Shown: in pieces, positions 9,043 through 17,839 of the stretch
Layout of the letters: each line of letters begins with the position of its first letter
Numbering within the stretch: the stretch's first letter is position 1
NCBI RefSeq assembly: GCF_018141425.1
Contig: NZ_CP058561.1
Coordinates: 4,650,001 to 4,714,000 of the forward strand
Reading direction: 5' to 3'
Source: Vallitalea guaymasensis
GTDB lineage: Bacteria; Bacillota; Clostridia; Lachnospirales; Vallitaleaceae
DNA length: 64,000 bases
The notes under the pieces: model-generated
Databases searched by the model: none
The model's input: the letters and a program-made list of their open reading frames with translations, nothing else
What the model was told of the DNA's origin: nothing
Position numbers and translations under genes: made by a program

Positions 9043-10326
9043 ATGAGAAGCAAAGGATACAGATTTAGAATTTTTCTATTTTTTAGTCTATTAGTCATTT
9101 TAGTAATTAATGTTGGATCAGATCTACTTATAAGCAGATATTTACCAGGTGAAATCAAAATTTTAGTTAACGAAGAACGCGACTTCCTATTTAATGTTCC
9201 ATTAGACGCTAAGATAAATGGAAATCTTGAAGGCGTTGTAATGGTTAATCAGGAACCTGTCAAAGATAATCTTGTACTCAATCTACAAAAATCTTTTACA
9301 ATTAAACCTAAAAAAACAGGTGTTATTGATGTAGAACTAAAATTATTTGGTATATTGCCTATAAAAACAGTAAAAGTTGATGTAATAGATAAAAAAAGGG
9401 TTGTTCCAGTAGGTAAAACCATAGGTGTTACAGTATATACAGATGGAATTTTAGTACTTGGAACTGGTTTGGTATATGGTGAAGACGGAAAAAAGTATAA
9501 TCCCGCAAAAGGAAAACTATATACTGGTGATTATATCAAAGCAGTAAAAGGAAAACAAATATCAAGAAAAAAAGAATTAATAGAGATTGTAAAGAAAAAT
9601 CAGGGTGAACAAATAGAACTAGATGTCATAAGAAATGATAAAAAACAAAAAGTTAACATAACTCCTGTTAAAACCATAGAAAATAATCAATATAAAATCG
9701 GAGTTTGGGTTCGAGATGATACTCAAGGAATTGGAACAATGACTTATATGGATTTGGATAAAAAAACTTTCGGGGCATTAGGACATGGTATAACAGATGT
9801 TGACACAAAGCAACTAATAGAAATTGAGACTGGTGAAGTCGTTAATACAATGATTACAACAATTAAAAAAGGTGAAGATGGAGTGCCTGGAGAGATATCT
9901 GGAATCATAGTTGGCGGTGAAGGAAATCGCTTAGGAGAGATAAAGAAGAATACCTCTCACGGTATATTTGGAGAAGCATCCAATGAAGGAATAGACCAAG
10001 TTCTAGAGAATGATATAATACCCATAGGTTTTAGATATGATGTGCATGAAGGTCAAGCCTTTATCAGAAGCGATGTTAGCGGTAAATTAAAGGATTACGA
10101 GATATTGATTAAAAAGATATATTTAGGTGATGAGTCTAATAAAGGTATGATTATTGAAGTTGTTGATGAAGATTTGATAAAAACAACAAATGGAATTATC
10201 CAAGGAATGAGTGGAAGTCCCATTATTCAAGATAATAAATTAATAGGTGCAGTCACACATGTTTTTGTTCAAGATTCAAAAAAGGGTTATGGTGTTTTTA
10301 TAGAAAATATGTTAATTGAGGAGTAA
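9043..10326 (+). CDS. spoIVB: SpoIVB peptidase (family S55)
   Basis: This sporulation serine protease has 427 residues: an N-terminal membrane anchor (residues 8-28), a PDZ-like domain (about 120-205) and an S55 peptidase domain. The catalytic histidine sits in GALGHGITD near residue 247 and the serine in QGMSGSPII near residue 389. In Bacillus it is secreted from the forespore and cleaves SpoIVFA, releasing pro-sigma-K processing. The pairing spoIVB-spo0A is conserved in endospore formers and supports a sporulating host. Confidence 0.95.
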   Translation: MRSKGYRFRIFLFFSLLVILVINVGSDLLISRYLPGEIKILVNEERDFLFNVPLDAKINGNLEGVVMVNQEPVKDNLVLNLQKSFTIKPKKTGVIDVELKLFGILPIKTVKVDVIDKKRVVPVGKTIGVTVYTDGILVLGTGLVYGEDGKKYNPAKGKLYTGDYIKAVKGKQISRKKELIEIVKKNQGEQIELDVIRNDKKQKVNITPVKTIENNQYKIGVWVRDDTQGIGTMTYMDLDKKTFGALGHGITDVDTKQLIEIETGEVVNTMITTIKKGEDGVPGEISGIIVGGEGNRLGEIKKNTSHGIFGEASNEGIDQVLENDIIPIGFRYDVHEGQAFIRSDVSGKLKDYEILIKKIYLGDESNKGMIIEVVDEDLIKTTNGIIQGMSGSPIIQDNKLIGAVTHVFVQDSKKGYGVFIENMLIEE

Positions 10327-10354
10327 TATATAAAGAGAATATGTATCTTGTGCA

Positions 10355-10361
10355 TGTCGAA
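10355..10361 (+). promoter_or_regulatory. Candidate 0A box upstream of spo0A
   Basis: TGTCGAA, the core of the Spo0A binding site, occurs once in the spoIVB-spo0A gap, about 160 bp before the spo0A start. Autoregulation of spo0A through such boxes is known. A 7-bp match can arise by chance, and no clear sigma-H promoter was identified. Confidence 0.4.
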
Positions 10362-10518
10362 TCTTGCGAATATTATTTATTGAATTAATATATAGTTAGT
10401 ATTATAATTATAACATGTCATATGGTAACGTATTCTCTATATAAATGAATAAACAGGATATCATAAGATAATAATATGGAACGTAATATCGTTTCAAGGA
10501 AGAGAAGGGGGAAAAAGG

Positions 10519-11319
10519 TTGAGCGATACAATCAAAGTCTTAATTTCAGATGATAGCGTAAAAATGTGCACTATCTTATCTGAATATTTAAACTCAAAAG
10601 AAGATATCACTGTAGTTGGAGTTGCTAATAATGGTGAAGATGCATGTAAACAAATAAAGGAAAAAGAACCTGATGTTGTTTTACTTGACATTATTATGCC
10701 ACAACTAGACGGGCTGGGAGTATTAGAGAGAATGTACGAAGATAAGGACATAAAGAAAGTTCCTATGTTTATTATGTTGACAGCAGTAGGACAAGAAAAA
10801 ATAACATCTAGTGCACTTAATCTTGGAGCGGAATATTATATAATGAAACCTTTTGATAATGAGACAATCGTTAAGAGAATAAGACAATTAAAAGGTAAAA
10901 TGCAGTTAATTAAACGTGATAGAAGAAATGATTTTGTTTCTGAAACTGAAAAAGGTTATTCAGCAAGAAGTTTAGAAGCTGAAGTAACCAATATAATTCA
11001 TGAAATTGGAGTTCCAGCACATATTAAAGGTTATCAATACCTAAGAGATGCTATAATAATGGCTATTAATGATATGGACATACTTAATTCCATAACTAAA
11101 TTACTATATCCATCTATAGCAAAGAAATTCAATACAACACCTAGCAGAGTTGAGAGGGCTATCAGACATGCAATAGAAGTAGCATGGGGAAGAGGTAAGA
11201 TGGATACCATAGATAAATTGTTTGGATACACAATAAATCATGGTAAAGGTAAACCAACTAATTCGGAATTTATAGCTCTAATTGCGGACAAGTTGAGATT
11301 AGAGCTTAGAGTAGGATAA
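10519..11319 (+). CDS. spo0A: Stage 0 sporulation response regulator Spo0A
   Basis: This is the master regulator of sporulation entry, 266 residues. The receiver domain (1-125) has the acidic pair D11/D12, the phospho-acceptor D57 in LLDIIMP and a KPF lysine near 113. The C-terminal domain contains the conserved recognition helix region [20 protein letters not shown] near residues 213-232. The start is TTG, about 5 nt after a GGGGGAAAAAGG ribosome site. Its presence makes endospore formation very likely. Confidence 0.97.
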   Translation: MSDTIKVLISDDSVKMCTILSEYLNSKEDITVVGVANNGEDACKQIKEKEPDVVLLDIIMPQLDGLGVLERMYEDKDIKKVPMFIMLTAVGQEKITSSALNLGAEYYIMKPFDNETIVKRIRQLKGKMQLIKRDRRNDFVSETEKGYSARSLEAEVTNIIHEIGVPAHIKGYQYLRDAIIMAINDMDILNSITKLLYPSIAKKFNTTPSRVERAIRHAIEVAWGRGKMDTIDKLFGYTINHGKGKPTNSEFIALIADKLRLELRVG

Positions 11320-11584
11320 ATTTGAATTATAAGATGTATATAATTTTGATTTATGGATAAAATAAATATTGTGAAGTTAATGATTAATTTCACTAACTTT
11401 ACGCTGACTTATAAGTGAGGTGTTAGAGCCAATGTACATTTAATAGAAGTTATTAACGTAACTGTTTTAGATGTAATGAGGTAATCAGCATTTATAAGTA
11501 ATAAAGCTAGTAATCGTAACAGATTACTAGCTTTTTAATACCTAACTAACTAGTTGACAATAACCTAAATTATGGAGGGCTATA
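11320..11584 (+). other. Gap after spo0A with a strong terminator
   Basis: No gene is supported in this stretch. Its main feature is the terminator at 11503-11538. The 180 bp between spo0A and that hairpin are long for a simple 3' end, so a small RNA ending there is possible, but no convincing promoter was found. Confidence 0.4.
11503..11538 (+). terminator. Intrinsic terminator
   Basis: AAAGCTAGTAATC (11503-11515) pairs perfectly with GATTACTAGCTTT (11522-11534), with a 6-nt loop and a T-run. It probably ends spo0A transcription. Confidence 0.85.
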
Positions 11585-11731
11585 ATGGCTAAAGAAAAAG
11601 TAAAAGACAAAGGTGGAAGTCTTGGTGGACTATCTAAAAGTTATAACAATAATAGGAGTGTGAATGGTAAAATAAAAAATTCTAAGGATACCACAAGCCG
11701 TAATTCAGATAACTTGAGCCATAAAGATTAA
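11585..11731 (+). CDS. Small hydrophilic hypothetical protein (48 aa)
   Basis: An ATG follows the ribosome site TGGAGGG by a normal distance and opens a 48-codon frame ending in TAA. The peptide is very polar, rich in Lys, Ser, Asn and Gly, with no hydrophobic segment; it contains GGSLGGLSKSYNNNRS. It lies alone after the spo0A terminator and before the tetR promoter. The ribosome site supports translation, but no family is recognised. A stress or spore small protein is possible but unproven. Confidence 0.5.
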   Translation: MAKEKVKDKGGSLGGLSKSYNNNRSVNGKIKNSKDTTSRNSDNLSHKD

Positions 11732-11758
11732 ATTATTTAATATTTTTTGGTATTTTTA

Positions 11759-11807
11759 TTGACACTAGTGACTATAATATTATATAATTGTTTTAGTCAT
11801 TAGTGTC
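11759..11807 (+). promoter_or_regulatory. tetR promoter with overlapping inverted repeat
   Basis: TTGACA (11759-11764) and TATAAT (11783-11788) with 18-bp spacing form a good promoter. GACACTAGTGACT (11761-11773) and AGTCATTAGTGTC (11795-11807) are inverted copies with one mismatch and bracket the -10 box. This is the arrangement expected for TetR-family autorepression. Confidence 0.65.
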
Positions 11808-11854
11808 CATAATAATTACTTACATAATTTTTAGGTCAAAGAAAGGAAATGATT

Positions 11855-12421
11855 ATGCCTAAAATAGTTGATACAGAAGCTATAAGAATAGAGATAATTA
11901 AAAAAGCATTTGATGTTTTTGTTAAGAAGGGCTATTACAAATCAAGTATGACGGATATTACCAAGAGTTGTAATATGAAGCGAACAACCATTTATCACTA
12001 TTTTAAAAATAAGGATGAGATATTTGAACAAACTGTATTATACGTTATAGAAACTCTTGAAAATGATATTATAGATATTTCTAATGATGATGATATGACT
12101 CTAATGAAAAAAATAAAATATCTAACTAATAAATGGGATAATGAATTTAGTAATAACAATATTCTATTACTACTTGTTGAAATGTGGTTTGCCATAAAGA
12201 GAGAAGAAGGAGAATTATTTGATAGAATCAAAAAAAGAATAACCTTGATGAATAAATCTATCAATAAAATTGTGGTACAAAAAGCAAAATATATGGTTAA
12301 TTCTAAGAGAGATAAAAAGCAGTTGATTGAATACTCAATGATAATGTCCATACTTAATCAGGTTTCCCTTGAAAAAGGATTTTTGAGTGAAAGTATAATC
12401 TCTGTTATATCATCTTTTTAA
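11855..12421 (+). CDS. TetR/AcrR family transcriptional regulator
   Basis: This protein of about 188 residues has a TetR N-terminal helix-turn-helix (residues 10-55; KSSMTDITKSCNMKRTTIYHYFKNKDEIF) and a variable all-helical ligand domain. An ATG at 11849 is too close to the GAAAGGA ribosome site, so the ATG at 11855 is chosen. The palindrome in its own promoter suggests autoregulation. Its ligand and other targets are not evident; the next genes downstream have their own Mn2+-type riboswitch. Confidence 0.88.
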   Translation: MPKIVDTEAIRIEIIKKAFDVFVKKGYYKSSMTDITKSCNMKRTTIYHYFKNKDEIFEQTVLYVIETLENDIIDISNDDDMTLMKKIKYLTNKWDNEFSNNNILLLLVEMWFAIKREEGELFDRIKKRITLMNKSINKIVVQKAKYMVNSKRDKKQLIEYSMIMSILNQVSLEKGFLSESIISVISSF

Positions 12422-12518
12422 ATTAATTTACATGTTTAGTAATAATTTATACAAGTTTTATATATATTATAGTAAAGTGTAAAATATTACATATATAAGC
12501 CTATTTAAATAATTTAAC

Positions 12519-12618
12519 CTTGTTGGTAAAAGGGAGTAGCTTCAAAGTTATAAAGTCAACAACCGCGGTATATAATACCTGGCTTTATAGTCCTGTAATG
12601 GAAAGCAAGACTTTTATG
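12519..12618 (+). promoter_or_regulatory. yybP-ykoY (manganese) riboswitch
   Basis: The aptamer shows the two conserved loop motifs of the class: GGGAGTAGC (12532-12540) and GCAAGAC (12605-12611), with the AAAGTC...GGCTTT helix between. The P1 helix pairs TAAAAG (12527-12532) with CTTTTA (12611-12616). The P1 3' strand is also the left arm of the terminator that follows, so P1 formation should block termination: a Mn2+ ON switch. The downstream operon is a radical SAM protein and a TVP38-like membrane protein, not one of the usual TerC, MntP or P-type ATPase targets. Confidence 0.82.
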
Positions 12619-12665
12619 ACAAAATGTAGATAACTAGTCTGCAATTGTCATAAAAGTCTTTTTAA
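12608..12665 (+). terminator. Riboswitch-controlled terminator
   Basis: AGACTTTTATGACAA (12609-12623) pairs with TTGTCATAAAAGTCT (12645-12659), followed by a T-run. It overlaps the P1 3' strand of the Mn2+ aptamer, giving mutually exclusive structures. Confidence 0.85.
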
Positions 12666-12699
12666 ATTATATAAGATAAATTAAAGGAGGTCATTTTTT

Positions 12700-14070
12700 A
12701 TGAAATCACCAAAATCATTTTTTAGTAAAGTAGCTATAAAAGAAGGTATAAAATATTTAGAAAAAGATCCTATAACCAATTTTCCAAAGCTTATTGATTG
12801 GGCAGGTAAGATTCCTATGTTACCAAGCCAAAGACACCAGTATGAGGCAATAATTGATATGTGGCAGGATAAGGACTCCATATGGCACGGTTTTATAGAA
12901 AGAATATTGACAAAGATACATCCCAATATTAGAAAGACACTTTTAATGAATTTTACTATCAATGCTGGAATTGAAGGACTTAAACTAATTGATGCCAACA
13001 AAGAAAAATATGACTGTAACATACCTTGGGCAATTCTAATGGATCCAACTTCTGCATGTAACTTAAAATGTATTGGCTGTTGGGCTGCAGAATACAAGAA
13101 AAATGATTCATTAGACTATGATACCTTGAGTAACATAATAAAACAAGGTAAAGAATTAGGTACATATATGTATATTTACTCTGGTGGCGAACCTATGGTT
13201 AGACGAGATGATATAATAAAACTTGCAAGAGAACATAATGATTGTGTATTCTTGGCATTTACTAATGGTACTCTTTTTGACGAAGATTACGCAAAAAAAC
13301 TTCAGGAAGTCGGGAATGTCACATTTGCTATAAGTATTGAGGGATATGAAGAACAAACAGATATGAGAAGAGGAAAAGGTACATATCAGAAAGTAATCAA
13401 AGGAATGGATATATTAAGGGAACATGGTATTCCTTTTGGATTTTCATCATGCTATCATAACAAAAATGAAGAGATAGTATCTTCAGAAGAATACATAGAT
13501 TTTATGATTGAAAAAGGTTGCTATTTTGGATGGATATTCACTTATATGCCATTAGGAAAAGATGCAGTACTTGACCTATTAGCAACAGCTGAACAAAGGA
13601 AAGATATGTACTATAAAGTACGTGAATATAGAAAAACAAAACCAATATTTACTATGGATTTCTGGAATGATGGAGAATATGTCAATGGATGTATTGCTGG
13701 AGGAAGAAATTATCTTCATATCAATGCAAATGGTGATGTTGAACCTTGCGCATTCATTCATTATTCAAATGCAAATATAAAAGAAGTAAGCTTATTAGAT
13801 GCATTAAGGCAACCTTTATTCAGACAGTATAGAAAACATCAACCCTTCAATGATAACATGCTTAGACCTTGTCCATTACTTGATAATCCAGAAATGCTTA
13901 AAAAGATGGTACATGAGTCAGGAGCTCTTTCAACACAGCCAATGGATAGAGAGGATGTAGATGAACTTACAACCAAAACCAAGGAAGCTGCAGAAAAATG
14001 GGCACCTGTAGCAGAAGAACTTTGGGAAGAATCACATGGATGTATTAATTGTAAAGCTGCTAACCAATAA
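12700..14070 (+). CDS. Radical SAM protein with SPASM-like C-terminus
   Basis: This 456-residue protein has the CxxxCxxC iron-sulfur motif CNLKCIGC near residues 119-126, a GGEPM motif near 166 and a radical SAM barrel to about residue 330. The C-terminal part has extra cysteines (PCAFIHYS, RPCPLLDN, CINC), as in SPASM-type auxiliary cluster domains. The N-terminal 100 residues are a family-specific extension. It is the first gene after a Mn2+-type riboswitch and precedes a TVP38/TMEM64 membrane protein by about 50 bp. The reaction is unknown; a link to metal or membrane homeostasis is inferred only from context. It has a good AAAGGAGG ribosome site. Confidence 0.85.
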   Translation: MKSPKSFFSKVAIKEGIKYLEKDPITNFPKLIDWAGKIPMLPSQRHQYEAIIDMWQDKDSIWHGFIERILTKIHPNIRKTLLMNFTINAGIEGLKLIDANKEKYDCNIPWAILMDPTSACNLKCIGCWAAEYKKNDSLDYDTLSNIIKQGKELGTYMYIYSGGEPMVRRDDIIKLAREHNDCVFLAFTNGTLFDEDYAKKLQEVGNVTFAISIEGYEEQTDMRRGKGTYQKVIKGMDILREHGIPFGFSSCYHNKNEEIVSSEEYIDFMIEKGCYFGWIFTYMPLGKDAVLDLLATAEQRKDMYYKVREYRKTKPIFTMDFWNDGEYVNGCIAGGRNYLHINANGDVEPCAFIHYSNANIKEVSLLDALRQPLFRQYRKHQPFNDNMLRPCPLLDNPEMLKKMVHESGALSTQPMDREDVDELTTKTKEAAEKWAPVAEELWEESHGCINCKAANQ

Positions 14071-14117
14071 TATAATAAAACTATAGCTTTTTCTATACAT
14101 TTTGGGAGGATGGCACT

Positions 14118-14819
14118 TTGAAACGAGACAGGCGAATCAATGCATTATTACTATTTTTAAAATTATTTTCTGTTTTTAATGTTGTGGTCATAGCTATTAT
14201 TATAAGCCACTATTGGGGAAAAATTACACCAGAAGATATTTTTAACTATGTTCCTGATAATTACTTTTTAGCTGCTATTACTATCATAGGGTTATTCTTG
14301 ATTAAATCACTTAGTGTGGTATTACCTTTGATGGCTCTTTATATTAGTTCAGGAATGATATTTTCGCCGTTGTGGGGTATTATTGTTAATCTGATCGGAT
14401 TGTTTGTCAGTTTGACAATACCTTATCTGTTAGGTAGATTTTGTGGAAAAGGTTTATTGGATAGATTATTAGTGAAATATAAAAACATAGAGAAGCTTAG
14501 GACAATTAAGAGTAAGAATGAATGGTTTTTATCATATATACTGCGGATGATTGGTATTCTGCCAGGAGATATAGTTAGTATGTCCCTAGGAGCTATGAAT
14601 ATTAATTACAATAAATATATTGTGGGTTCAATAGTGGGATTATTCCCTAGAATGGTAGCAGCTACATGTCTAGGTTCAACCATAACAGATCCTACTTCAC
14701 CAGTGTTCATACTGTCATGCCTAATTACAGTTGTGCTGACTGTAGGCTCAATGTTCTTGCATCAGAGATATATGAAAAAAGAAGATGAAAGAAATAATGT
14801 TGAAGTAATGACTAGATAA
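14118..14819 (+). CDS. TVP38/TMEM64 family (DedA-like) membrane protein
   Basis: This 233-residue protein has about five to six hydrophobic segments and the VTT/SNARE-associated domain pattern, including GMIFSPLWGIIVNLIG near residue 80 and the GLLPG-type element MIGILPGDIVSMSLGAMN near residue 145. DedA/TVP38 proteins are linked to lipid scrambling and membrane homeostasis. The start is TTG, 7 nt after GGGAGGA. It shares the riboswitch-controlled transcript with the radical SAM gene and is followed by a terminator. Confidence 0.85.
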   Translation: MKRDRRINALLLFLKLFSVFNVVVIAIIISHYWGKITPEDIFNYVPDNYFLAAITIIGLFLIKSLSVVLPLMALYISSGMIFSPLWGIIVNLIGLFVSLTIPYLLGRFCGKGLLDRLLVKYKNIEKLRTIKSKNEWFLSYILRMIGILPGDIVSMSLGAMNINYNKYIVGSIVGLFPRMVAATCLGSTITDPTSPVFILSCLITVVLTVGSMFLHQRYMKKEDERNNVEVMTR

Positions 14820-14828
14820 TAATTTAAC

Positions 14829-14876
14829 AAAAAAGGAGTTTAACTTGATAAGATAATTAAGTTTGCTCCTTTTTGT
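14829..14876 (+). terminator. Intrinsic terminator
   Basis: AAAAAGGAG pairs with CTCCTTTTT, and the inner AACTT/AAGTT pair extends the stem. A T-run closes the hairpin, ending the radical SAM/TVP38 unit. Confidence 0.75.
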
Positions 14877-15026
14877 ATTACCTAATTATAACAAAATAAC
14901 TAAATTAAGTATAAAAATTCTCTTTATGATAATTAATAATTGTGTTAATATTAAGAGTAATGAGTATTAAAAAAATAATATATTCCAAACATCTTTTGGC
15001 AAGTAACGAGTATTGGGGGAATATAG

Positions 15027-16118
15027 ATGCAAGATAATTTTTATTATAGTGAGGAAAAACTATTATTTGATAACGAAGTAAAAGTAAACTATCGTATAGC
15101 AAAAGTTCTATTCTACATTGCTGTGACAGTTATTCCATTAGTGATAGTTCTACAATTACTTGGAGTGTTCATATATTACATGGTTGATGCAATAATGGCA
15201 ATAGTAACTGCTTTTATTCTCTTAATCATGCCTAGAATACTAACAATAGTACATGTACATAAAAAGAAGTGGTTCAAGTATATACTGTTATTTTTAGTTA
15301 TAATGATGTTGCCATTGATTTATTTAGAATATGATTATATGGTATTGATTTTATGGATATTTCCATTATTGATAAGCTGTATGTATTTTTCTAACAGGCT
15401 TAATACCATTACGGTAATTTTTGATGTAGTTGTGTTAGGTTTTACAAGTTATTATAGATCCTATCAAAGATTACAAAACAATTTGATCTCTCAGCGTATC
15501 GGAGGATTGTTCAAAGATTTTATTATAAGCTATATAACTTATGCGATGCTAGTCATGATATCATATGTCATAATATATTTACTGACTAAGAAAACCAATG
15601 AGCTATTACAGGATGCTATAAAAAAGAAGGAATTCGAAATTCTTTCAATAACTGATTCAATGACAGGAATATATAATTATAGATATTTGATGAGTGAATT
15701 AGAAAAAAATCAGGAACTGTTTCATAAGGAGAATATTCCATTTGCAGCTGTTCTTTTTGATGTGGACCATTTTAAAAGCATCAATGATACATATGGTCAT
15801 GTTGAAGGTGATTGTGCATTGCAGGCGATAGTTAAATGTTTGCAGAATATGGTAAGGGAAAATGATGTAATAGGTAGATACGGTGGAGAAGAATTCATGG
15901 TTATCCTATCTGACACTACAGTTAATGAAGCATATATGATAGCTGAAAAATGTAGACAAGCAATATCTAGATTAAAGATAGAAAATCTTGATACATATAT
16001 TTCAATAAGTGGTGGTGTGGCTGAATATAATGGAGAAAACATAAAAGATTATATTAGGAGCATGGATGAGAAAATGTATGATGCCAAGAACAATGGAAGA
16101 AATATAATAATAGCATAG
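15027..16118 (+). CDS. Membrane-bound diguanylate cyclase (GGDEF)
   Basis: This 363-residue protein has an N-terminal membrane part with about six hydrophobic segments (residues 22-190) and a C-terminal GGDEF domain. The active-site variant GGEEF is intact near residue 285, in RYGGEEFMVIL, with the upstream FDVDHFKSINDTYGH metal and GTP site, so it should make c-di-GMP. No RxxD inhibitory site is obvious directly upstream. The membrane part is a probable sensor of unknown signal. It stands alone between two terminators. Confidence 0.93.
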   Translation: MQDNFYYSEEKLLFDNEVKVNYRIAKVLFYIAVTVIPLVIVLQLLGVFIYYMVDAIMAIVTAFILLIMPRILTIVHVHKKKWFKYILLFLVIMMLPLIYLEYDYMVLILWIFPLLISCMYFSNRLNTITVIFDVVVLGFTSYYRSYQRLQNNLISQRIGGLFKDFIISYITYAMLVMISYVIIYLLTKKTNELLQDAIKKKEFEILSITDSMTGIYNYRYLMSELEKNQELFHKENIPFAAVLFDVDHFKSINDTYGHVEGDCALQAIVKCLQNMVRENDVIGRYGGEEFMVILSDTTVNEAYMIAEKCRQAISRLKIENLDTYISISGGVAEYNGENIKDYIRSMDEKMYDAKNNGRNIIIA

Positions 16119-16152
16119 ACTTCTATAAGCTTAAGTGAATATTATATAATGT

Positions 16153-16190
16153 AAAACACTGGTGTTATGGTAATTCATTAGTGTTTTTTT
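16153..16190 (+). terminator. Intrinsic terminator
   Basis: AACACTGGTG and CATTAGTGTT form a stem with a G-T pair, followed by seven or more T residues, after the GGDEF gene. Confidence 0.7.
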
Positions 16191-16324
16191 ATATATAAAA
16201 AGTGGTTTTATAAATTGTTAACTTTAGTAATTAATGGTATAATGTTATAGGTCTTATTTGTCTGCTTAGATAGTAAGATTATTGATAATATACTAAAATG
16301 ATAAGATAAAAATAGGAGATAAAA

Positions 16325-16768
16325 ATGAAGTTTAACAAAAAATTATTGAATATACCAATTGTTTTAATGATAGTCATTGCAGTACTTTGCTTATTGAATG
16401 TTCCGTCAAGAATTAATATGCTGAATGGAATTTCAGGTGCAGAAAAAATAGGTATAATTAATATAAACTATAATACTGAACAACAAAAAAATGAATATGG
16501 TGAAGAGATTTTTGTTACAGATAAGCAGAAATTATTTAATATCATCAATACCATCAATAACGGTAAAATCGATACAGAAGCTACTCCAGACAGGGGTGGG
16601 GCAAATTATGAATTAAGATTTTATAAGGATGGTAAAAGTATCAAAGCAGATTATTGGCAGAATGAAAAATATAATCTAAGTGTTGAAGGGGTTGAGGGAG
16701 AAATAGTCGTTGATAAAAAGTTGGAACAAATTATAGAAACAATAATTCAAGAAAATAGTAATGAGTAA
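16325..16768 (+). CDS. Membrane-anchored hypothetical protein
   Basis: This 147-residue protein has one N-terminal hydrophobic segment (residues 10-28) and a polar extracellular part of mixed alpha/beta character ending in helical, acidic sequence. It has an AGGAG ribosome site. No catalytic motif is seen. It may be a small exported domain of the DUF5301 kind, but that is a guess. The next gene, 30 bp downstream, also encodes an exported protein, so the pair may be one operon. Confidence 0.75.
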   Translation: MKFNKKLLNIPIVLMIVIAVLCLLNVPSRINMLNGISGAEKIGIININYNTEQQKNEYGEEIFVTDKQKLFNIINTINNGKIDTEATPDRGGANYELRFYKDGKSIKADYWQNEKYNLSVEGVEGEIVVDKKLEQIIETIIQENSNE

Positions 16769-16798
16769 GTTGGTTTTTGTTATGGAGGGAAAGTGTAA

Positions 16799-17761
16799 AT
16801 GAAAAAGACAACTACTATAGTTAGTTTATTATTTGCTATCATGCTGATGACATCAAATGTTTTTGCTGGGAATACTGATACACTACAAAATAATTTTGAA
16901 GAGAGTGAGGATATATATATTGAACTAAGTGAACCTATTCTTTTAAAAGCTCGACAATATGTAGACGGACTTATGAATGCTCATTTCGACCAGGTATTTG
17001 CTTATTCTAATGAGGGATTTATGCTGTGTTTATATGAAACTCTTTATGAAGATTCGGATAAATACTTAAATGAAGGCAAAGTTGTTAGTAGTGAAGGTGA
17101 ACAGATTCCATTTTGGGATCCACATCAGGAGAGAATGCTTAGAATTGATAGGTTAGTTAAAGATGGTTATATAATGGAAGATGAGCTTACTATAGAAATA
17201 GATAGAACAGTGATAGCTTCAATACTTTATCGTATTTATAAGGATAAAATACCCTTCAAAGGTTCTGTTGATTATCCGGATACCGAAGATATAGCTCTTA
17301 GATGGGCAGGTGAAGTTGGATTACCAACGTTTGCAGTTAATACAGGATTGAAGATTAAGCCTGAGGATTCTATTAAGAGTGATAAAAATTTTAGCCTTTT
17401 ATACTATCCAAATGATTATCTGAAAATCATTACTTATGCGTACTTAATGTTTCCTAATCCTTATTCTGGTAATTATGTGGACTTAGAATTCATTAAGGAA
17501 GATGTTAATGATATAAAAGCTAAAAAAATTAAGGAATTAATTATGCTGACAAGGAAAGAAGTAATGAAACCCAGATTAGGAGATTTTCGACGTGATGTGT
17601 TGAATAATGAGAATATAGGAAATATAGTTGATTCTTATCAAAAAACTAAGTCATATGAAACTCTCAAGAAAATATATCAAATTATAAAAGACAGTTTTAA
17701 TCTATTTGAATATCAAGATAATATTGGTTACTTAAGCTACAAATTTAGTGTATGTAAATAA
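16799..17761 (+). CDS. Secreted hypothetical protein
   Basis: This 320-residue protein begins with a clear signal peptide (positive start, hydrophobic 6-18, likely cleavage after NVFA near residue 23). The mature part is acidic and mostly helical with no known motif. An ATG follows TGGAGGG. It is probably co-transcribed with the upstream membrane-anchored protein. No function can be given. Confidence 0.78.
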   Translation: MKKTTTIVSLLFAIMLMTSNVFAGNTDTLQNNFEESEDIYIELSEPILLKARQYVDGLMNAHFDQVFAYSNEGFMLCLYETLYEDSDKYLNEGKVVSSEGEQIPFWDPHQERMLRIDRLVKDGYIMEDELTIEIDRTVIASILYRIYKDKIPFKGSVDYPDTEDIALRWAGEVGLPTFAVNTGLKIKPEDSIKSDKNFSLLYYPNDYLKIITYAYLMFPNPYSGNYVDLEFIKEDVNDIKAKKIKELIMLTRKEVMKPRLGDFRRDVLNNENIGNIVDSYQKTKSYETLKKIYQIIKDSFNLFEYQDNIGYLSYKFSVCK

Positions 17762-17839
17762 ATCAAATATATTATCTTATGAAAAATTGTTCTTAGTATC
17801 TATTTATAAATTAGCATGTAATAATATTTGGAGGAAAAA

